Part shown: positions 39,301-48,300 of the stretch, one piece after another | How the letters are laid out: each line of letters starts with the position of its first letter | Numbering within the stretch: the first letter of the stretch is position 1 | Assembly: GCF_905163445.1 (NCBI RefSeq) | Contig: NC_053182.1 | Span: 20,047,501 to 20,111,500 of the forward strand | DNA from: Pararge aegeria | Lineage: Eukaryota > Arthropoda > Insecta > Lepidoptera > Nymphalidae | Direction of reading: 5' to 3' | DNA length: 64,000 nt | Translations under genes and position numbers: made by a program | The notes under the pieces: generated by a model | Databases searched by the model: none | What the model saw: the letters and a program-made list of their open reading frames with translations, nothing else | Told to the model about the DNA's origin: nothing

Positions 39301-42300
39301 ACACAGATATTCACATTTTGTAAAATATGTAGGAATTATTTTAAGTGTTGAAAACTTTTTCTTTATTGTATTACTTGTTTATGTTAACTAAAATACATAT
39401 ATGTATGTAATATGTTACATGAAATTATAATGCTTTCTGTGAATTGAGTATTAATGATTTTAAATGACCTTGCCTTATATTATACCTGCTCAAAGTTTTT
39501 TGTTATCAATGTCGAAAAACAATAATGTTTAGCAAGGCTACATGGACTTGCTAAAGCTCTAATTTACCTATTGCTTCACGAGTACGGCCGTGACACCCAG
39601 CGAGCGTTTTCGCAAATAAAATTTGCTAAAATATCAACAAAACCTTTAATTTCTGCATAAATAAATTATTTTTTCGATATGGTTATTACTTGTGGACATC
39701 TTAGGGCAGTTTTTCAAAATTTGTCATCAAGTCTATAAAGAAATATCCCCATCTCAGTTTGTACTAAATGGTAGTTGTTTTGGAACCTCCAGTCGCCATA
39801 ATCCTCGGGCTGCTGAACTGCACGGGTATCATCTTCCTGAACGTGGGCTGCCTCATCGCCGGCATCTGGCAGATGCTCGCCGGCTTCCTGGTGATCGTGT
39901 GCGAGGCGCCGTGCTGCTGCTTCTTCATCGACTACGTGCAGGTGCATACTTGCAATTTAAAACTATTTTTACACACACACTAAAGCACACACACTCACAC
40001 ACACAAACCCTCACGCACACACACGTACACACACACACGCACGCACGCACACGCAACCAGTATTGCACACTTGCTTCAACGGTGAAGGAAACATGCATGC
40101 CTGAGAAACCTCCATAGTTTTACCAGAGGTGTGTGAAGTCCACCAATCCGCACTGGGCCAGCGTGGTGGACTACGGTCTTAACATCCTCCCACTTTATTG
40201 TAGCAAAGTAACGCCTAACCTTCTATCAGGAAGTGTTCAATAATATAACCCCACTTTAACACAAAATCGCAAGATTTTAGCTAAGTATTTGGTTGAACCA
40301 ATTTAAAATTAATTTAGCGCATCTTTTCATCAATGATAATGATAAAGAAAACAGTATTGAAGATAAATTTATATTAAATTGAAAATAAATGAGGAGATCC
40401 GTAGAAGACCAAAATTACCGACATAGCGCAAAGAGTCGCGAGGCTAAAGTGGCACCGAGAACTGATAGACGTTGGGGTCCCAAGAATCCCTGGGATGGTT
40501 ACGTCCCACCGGTAAACGCAGCGTTGCTACCAACGCGCAACACTGCGTTTACCGGTGCGGCGTCGCCATACCACCATACGCCATACCCCCGCCGAGCTGG
40601 ACGGATGACATCAAGCGAAATGCACGAAGCCGCTGGACACAAGCGGAGCAACGAGACCGTCTTATTTGGAACTTGCTACAAAACACCCAATGGCGGTAAT
40701 GTTAGCAGCCGAAATGCCGGGCTTGCCTTCAGTGGCGTGCATTGCATATATGCAAATAAGCAGTGCATACCCTACCCTCAGGGTCTTAAAGAACCTTCAG
40801 ATAGGACCATTAAAGTTTTGTAATTAAAAAAACACTAAGTAAAAAATATATGAAAGCGCCATCTAGTAATGAGCGGCCAAACTTCTAGGTCAATTGTCGC
40901 TAGACAGGCGACAGCGCAACCAGCGCGCGCGAGGCGTAGGTATAGCTTATAAAATAAAATTTTCTACTTCGTATTTTAATTTTTAACCGTAAATGCTAAA
41001 CATTTACCTTTTAAAACACGTAAAAATACCTATATTATCATTTAAATCTCATGTTATCGATTGCAGGGTAAATCAATTATTATGAATCACTCGACATATG
41101 ACGCCATCTACTGTTGCATAGAAATATCAAATAAAATAAGCACGCCCAAAGAAAGAATCGTTCTGCTAGATGTGTGCGTGCAAGTTAGTAGTGTGTGTCG
41201 TGTAATGTTATAATCGTGCGCTTGTACTTACAAGATTAGCATCGGTCTTGTGTGAACAGTTTCATTCATAAATTCTCTATGTATAGGTGTCTATAAGCAC
41301 TGCTTACGGAAGTGGATAATCAATTACGTGTTTGATTTTTTTATGAAAAGTATTCCAGGAATTATTGGAAAGTGAGAAAGTTAACAATAATTATTGTTTA
41401 TATTTATTGTTGACATATCAAAATAAAATAGCGTTCGTACCCTTACTTACAAAAAAATTAAAGACATATTTTGACTAAATTCGATTGCAATATATCATTA
41501 GCATATTCAATCGCCATTATTGTTTACCTTCGAACAATGCTCTATGGCGTTGGTGATAAATAAAAGGTTAACGTGCATAAATACAGCAACTTATAAAAGT
41601 TTGAGTAGTGATAGTTTAATGTGTTAACGTTATTTTATAGTTTATTCATTCATTTTATAATGAAAGCATATTCGTGCGGTCTTTGTTTGGGTTCAGTGTG
41701 CCTGGAAAAAGTACTTAGAGACAACTTTAATTTCTATCCCTTTATCGTAAAATTAGAAATCATTCGCAAAGGAAGGTGTGTACCAATGTTACAAATATCC
41801 ACAAAAATAGGTGATAAAGTAAAACGTATGTGTAATAATAAATTTTACGAAAACTAGGTATTGTTGACTAAGCGGCTTTGTACACACCAATCGATTATTT
41901 TGCTTTCCTTTTGTTTTATTGTCCAATATACGTAAAGTTTGAAATGATAAAGGATATTGTGATATTAATAATTTTCATCAAGACGCTAAAAACATGTTGG
42001 AAAAAAATATTATCATCTTCAGTGTGCTTAGAAAATGCTGCCGAATGGTGTGTCATAATTTTGTGACGTAAATCAGGGTATGTACTTTTATTCAATTAGC
42101 AGTAGATAGACGATAGTATTAAATCAATCAAAAATATAACTTTCGTAAAGTAATTTGAATATAAACCGACATATCTAAAATATAAATTTTACTTTATGTT
42201 TGTGCTGAACACCTTGTGCATACCCTGGGTCCAAGGGCTATGCACGCCACTGCTTGCCTTACAATGAATATCTCAGTTCGACTATTACAATATGCAATTT

Positions 42301-45300
42301 ATAATTGATAGTAATGTGAAAATAAACACTATGTTTAAACTTTTCCTCAGTAGTGTATAAAAAAGAGCGGTGAAGGCGTAGTGGGTCAGGCTTCGGCTTT
42401 CTTTCCGAGTTCGAGCCCCGGCACACGCACCACATACTTTTCGGAGTTATGTGCGTTTTACCTTAAGCGATTTAAGTATCAAATGCTTTGAACGGTGAAG
42501 GAAAACATCTTGAGGAAACCTGCATGCCTGAAAATTCTTCAAATGTTCTCATCGGCGTGTGAAGTCTACCTATCCGCACACATTATTGACAACTCTTATT
42601 AAATCCTAACAATGGATTCTGATCTGATGTTGAACCTCAAATTATTCCATTTTTTTTTATAAATAAATTAATTAATATACTACGACAATGTACACATCGT
42701 CATCTAGCCCCAAAGTAAGCGTAGCTTGTGTTATGTATAGGTATTAAACGATTGATTTAACATTTTAAACCAATTTTTGTTTAGAATCAGGGTACTTTAT
42801 TAAAATTTGCATTAAATCAGAAAACCGATTACGAAACTAATCAGAATAAACAAAAAATAATATATCTGTCCTTTTCGTACGCGTTGCGCTGCATAGACAA
42901 AAGGAGGCCATCTATATGGTCAATATAATCGGCTGGATTTCTATGAGCGATCGAACGATTTGGAACAAAGTAAAGTAGAGTCGTAAAGTATCATTTAGAC
43001 AGCCGGTTGGCTCAACGGGGAGCGACCCTGCTTTCTGAGCCGTGGGTTCGATTCCCACAACTGAAAAATGTTTTGGTGATGAACATGGATGTTCTTCGGT
43101 GTCTGGGTGTTTATCTGTATATAATAAGTATTATATTCATAAAAATATTCATCAGCTATCTTAGTACCCATAACACAAGCAACGCTTACTTTGGGGCCAG
43201 ATGGCGATGTGTGTTTTGTCGTAGTATATTTATGAATTTTATTTTATTTATTTATTTTATTATTATAGGTGCTGTCGGACAAGGTGGAATCGCGCCCATA
43301 CTGGAACAAGGCCGCGCTCTATATGGGGTAAGCCTTAATTCTTATTCAGCATTCAAAGTGGTAAGGGCCACGGAACAGGGGGATCAAGATCGGTACCCGG
43401 ACCGCTATTCTTAGTTTTCGGAGCTATATGCGTTTTCAAATTCAAATTCAAAATTCATATTCATTTATTTCAAGTAGGCCTACTTTATAAGCACTTTTGA
43501 AACGTCAAGTTTTACCTACATGCCTGCACGGCTAGCATGGTCATGAGATGCTAGATGATATAGATTTGTCTGCTCCCACAGCTTTATCAACTCTCAAAGC
43601 ACTGGCGCACATGTGGAAATAATATCCAAATAATGTATGTGTAGTAATAAACGGGGGTAAAGTTCTCCTATTCGATGTTCCAGAGCTTTAGCAGGTGGAC
43701 ACGTTAATTATATCCCTTGTGAGGGGTTATAATCGGGGGATATAATTTTTTTATTACTCATGCGGGATAAGTAGTATCTTAGTACTCGCTGTTGCGGTTG
43801 AAAAAGAGCTGTTTGCCCATTTTAAAATGACGCGTGAGTTTTTTCGTAAATTAAACTGTTATTTGAGTGCGACAAGTTTACTTGGCGCACGCAAATTATA
43901 CTTAGCACACACAATATACTATTATATCCCGCCTGTGCCCTGCTGAGGGTTCTCCATGAAGTTTAAAAGGCGTGTGAAGTGTACAGATCCGCACTTGGCC
44001 AGCGTGGAGGATAACGGCCTAGACTTTACTGATTCTGACAGGAAACCTGTGCGCCGTGCCCGGTAATGGGTTGATATTGATGACTAAAACATGAAATACC
44101 ATTCCCGGCCCGCTACAGATGGTCTCCTACAATGAGAAGGAGTTTAGGCCGTAGTCCACAACGCTGGCCACTGGACGGATTGGTGGACTCCACACACCTT
44201 TGAGAAAATTGTATAGAACTGTCGGGCATGCAGGATTTCCTACACCGTTGAAGCATCTCTGGGCTACTACTAGCAATATTGCTGCGATCACCCTGTCTGC
44301 CCAGGGTGGTGATTATTGGCAAACCGTCCCTTAAGGAGAGGCCTTAGGTAAAGCAATGGACTCAGCGGCGTGCACTTCATACATGCACAAAAGCACTGCC
44401 TACCCTACAATTTATAAATAACTATTATAAGACAGGATTTTTGCCGTTTTATGCCATTTTCTTGCTGTGTGCATACCCTGGTAAGAAACCAAGTGCACGC
44501 CACTGAGTGGACTGTGATAGACTTTTAGGAGTACAAAAACAAGTTTTTTTTTAGTATTTTGGAATAATTACTTAGGTTAGAATTATACTATAATTTGGAT
44601 AAATAACTATTGTAAATGAGTATTTGCTGCCCATTTCAATCATGTTGCACTCAATTTGCACCGAAAAACACTGAACATACCGTGATAAAATTGAATAACG
44701 ACATCCGAACTATCGTAAAACTCGTAATCGCGGTGACTGGCGGTGATTGGCGGTGACGCAAATTCAATTGACATAATTTCTTTATTTTTCTTTTGGCACT
44801 CTAAATGTTGGTAAGAATAGAGTAGTTATTATATTTCTCTATGGTCATAAGTTGTTTTTTAATATTGTTTTTCAGGTGACAACCGCAACAATAATGGCGC
44901 ACATTACTGTTGCGGTTGTCAGCGACTACTTGTACTGTTACGAAACACGTGTTCTAAATAACTTTAAAAAAAAAATAGTCTCTATTCTACCACGCTAGCC
45001 TAGTGCGGATTGGAAAACTTAGACGCCTTTGAAAATATTATAAAGAACTCTCATGTTTTCGCCATTAATGCACATAACTCCGAAAAGTTGAGATGCGTGC
45101 CGATTCTTTCAAGCAAAAATCCATATTGAAATTCAAAATTCATTTATTTAAAATAGGTCCACTTATAAGCACCTTCGAAACGACAAGTAGGTATGTCTGT
45201 TTGTAGTGTCTGTACCACCGGTTCGGAAAGCAGATTCTACCGAGTCTTGCCGGCAATAAACTCAGTAGTTGCTCTTTTCCAACATCAACATTTACAATAA

Positions 45301-48300
45301 ATTTTCTCCTCTCCTTCAAAAACTCCATTTATTATTACGTTGTATATCAAGGACTTCCGGAAAGTACTCGTAACATCTGCTTGCATGGATAGAAAGTTTC
45401 CTTTTTTATAAAGATCTTCATATTTTCAGACTGGCCCTGCCTCCATTCTTCTTATGCTTCTTCGCGCTGAGCACGTGGTTCGGCAGCGGGCTGATCTTCG
45501 CCACCGGCATCATATACGGCATGATGGCGCTTGGAAAGAAGTACGTAACATTATTTCCTGCTGAATTTATGAAAGTGTTCATTCTAATTTGGCTTTTATT
45601 GTGTTTTTACTAACATGGTATTGTGTTTTGTTGATGGATGCTCACACCATGAACCGTGGACTTTTCACTAACGAGGGAATCCAGTGGCGTGCATAGAGGG
45701 TATGCACGGGGTATGCAGATAAATAAATATACTAAATAAATAAATATACTACGACAACACACACATCGCCATCTAGCCCCAGAGTAAGCGTAGCTTGTGC
45801 TATGGGTGCTAAGATGACTGATGAATATTTTTATGAATAATATACATAAATACTTATAATATACAGATAAACACCCAGACACTGAAAAACACTTATGATC
45901 ATCACACAAACATTTTCCAATTGTGGGAATCGACCCCACGGCCTTGGACTCAGAAAGCAGGGTCACTGCCCACTGCGCCAGTCGGCCGTCAATTATGATA
46001 ATATGAAATTAAGAACGAGTTATAAAAAACTTAGGATAGGCATTGTAAGAGAAATAAAAAGCCTACCCTTAAGTATTTATAACTCTTACCGCAGATTTTC
46101 TTCATTTTATACAATCTGCATAACCTCTGCATACCCTCTATGCACGCCACCGAGAAGGACAAGGTAACACCTAATCAAAGAAGTTTCCTAGACATACCTT
46201 TCAACAATCGATACTCACGTGAACCAACTTGTCTATTGTTCTGCCGAAAGGTCTGGTATTTTGTGTTTGTATTGTCATATTTTTTATTTTTCGTAAGGAT
46301 TTAAGGATATGAAAAAAAAAAATTATATTTTTTTCATCCGTCAAGTGTCAGTTCCCGAGTTCCCTAAACTTTGCGATCCGCCGAATCGGTTTTGTAACAT
46401 TAGACACCACAGTAATGTGTCATTTCTTACTTAAGAGTTCGTGAAATGTTTTGTTTCTCTAGGAATTACCTAAATCACTAGTCTTTGTCTTGTGGGAGGC
46501 TTTGGCCAAAGAGAAAAGAAAAACCGGATGTTTTTCTTAAGGCGATTCCTAGGTTTTGTGAAAATAAGGGTTGTAACCGCGTCGCCGGGGATCGCGACGC
46601 GAGGGCGCGAAAGCTCGCTGGTATCTCTTTCGTGAAACATCAGCTGTCCTGGTTTCACTTACACATTCTATGTTGGAGTATTTACATTACATTTATACTC
46701 TGACATTTCTTAATACACCTGGAGTCGGTTTTTCCTGTATTGAAATTTTCTAACTTACGATCACATTGAGTTATTGTGGGCTATGTGCTTATTTTAAATG
46801 TTCTAAAACTAGTGCAAAATGTGAAACAGTACGTCGTTTTTTGTATAAATGATTCTCTTTTTTGTAAAATTGACATAGCTCATATATACAAAGTTAAAAA
46901 AAAGATACCAGAAAGCGTTCGGGCTTGTAGTTCCTATCATAAAAACTATCAACTTTTGTTCTACGACTTTTCAAAATTCAGTATTAATTTATTTCATACA
47001 AAAAAAAAATGTTATTTCTGTACAGTGACATTACACTGTGAAACCAAATACATGCGTCGCGTAGTCGAGTCAGTGACCTTACGATAAAGTCGTGGTTGGC
47101 GCGCTGTTGCCGATGTTACATTACAGAGTAGTAACTAGTAGAGTATCTATGTAAAATATTGAATATTGAATATTTAAAATTTCACAAAATAGAGAATAAA
47201 ACAAAAATTAGAACAAAAGTTGTTAGTTTTAATGTATAGAACTACAGGCCGAGAGCTTTCTGGTATTTTTTAATTAATCCTGTATAGACGGAAAAAGTTC
47301 AATTGTGAGATAAGAGGGCAACACAGGTGGCGTATCTGGTGCTGCAGATGTACGTGGGCGGTGGTAATCACTTAACACTTAAATCCTAACTTAAATCTTT
47401 AACATCAGATTATTCGCATTAAAAAACTTAAAAAGCCCATAGTGTGATATCGCGCTTTATGTTGTGTGTACTAATCAAGTTTGAGATAATACTGCTTGCG
47501 GGCTAGGGGCTCTCGGGACGACATGGCGGCGATGGCGGCCGGGGGCACCACGCCGCCCGGGGCTCCCATGGCGGCGCCGCAGGACCACACCGTCACCCTC
47601 ATGGAGGACCCTGACGTGTGGCGCCCCAACTAAGGCAATACTAGCATACGTGACGCAAGCACGGGGACTTGGCTTATTGCATGATGTTTTTTTCTTGTCT
47701 GTCGCTATTTTTTTTTACAGCTAGATACAAAAACAACTGTCGGAAAATTGCACAAAATCAAAATTACATAAAATCTATATTTTCTTGTCTTATAATATAA
47801 ACATGTCAAGAAAGTAATAAAAACACACTTACATGATGAAAATTTAATTCTACTGTTCGTTTGTTTTTATTTATTTTATCGCACTTGTTTTATTTATTAC
47901 ATAAAATAATACTACACTAAAAAATTTAGGTACTTTCTTTGTTATGTTTAAGTGTAACACTTAACACGAATGTATTTTCTTTCTTTCTTTCTTTAAAAGT
48001 TATGAAAAGATTGTTTACATTATAAGACAAGTTAGAAAAAAAATGGAGAGTATTTCTTAAAAGTTTCTTACTCGCAAACTATGTCGGGGAGTAACCGGCG
48101 GCGTGTGGATACACACAAAATTTTGTTTCATATCATATTCTAGAAGGTAGTTTGGCGAACTTCCATGCACTGCTGGCACGCTATGGTACTTAACGCTACT
48201 CGCTCTCTTGCCTGCGCATTTCAATGTACTATTAAAATGGAACGTCAGATTCAGAACAAATCACGGAAATCGGTACAGCGGCCACAAAGTACAAGTATGT

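Noticed and set aside
41621..42066. Transposase inside the 1.5-kb hAT-like element
   Set aside because: Frames of 60-80 codons without hAT motifs such as a BED finger or the dimerisation domain.
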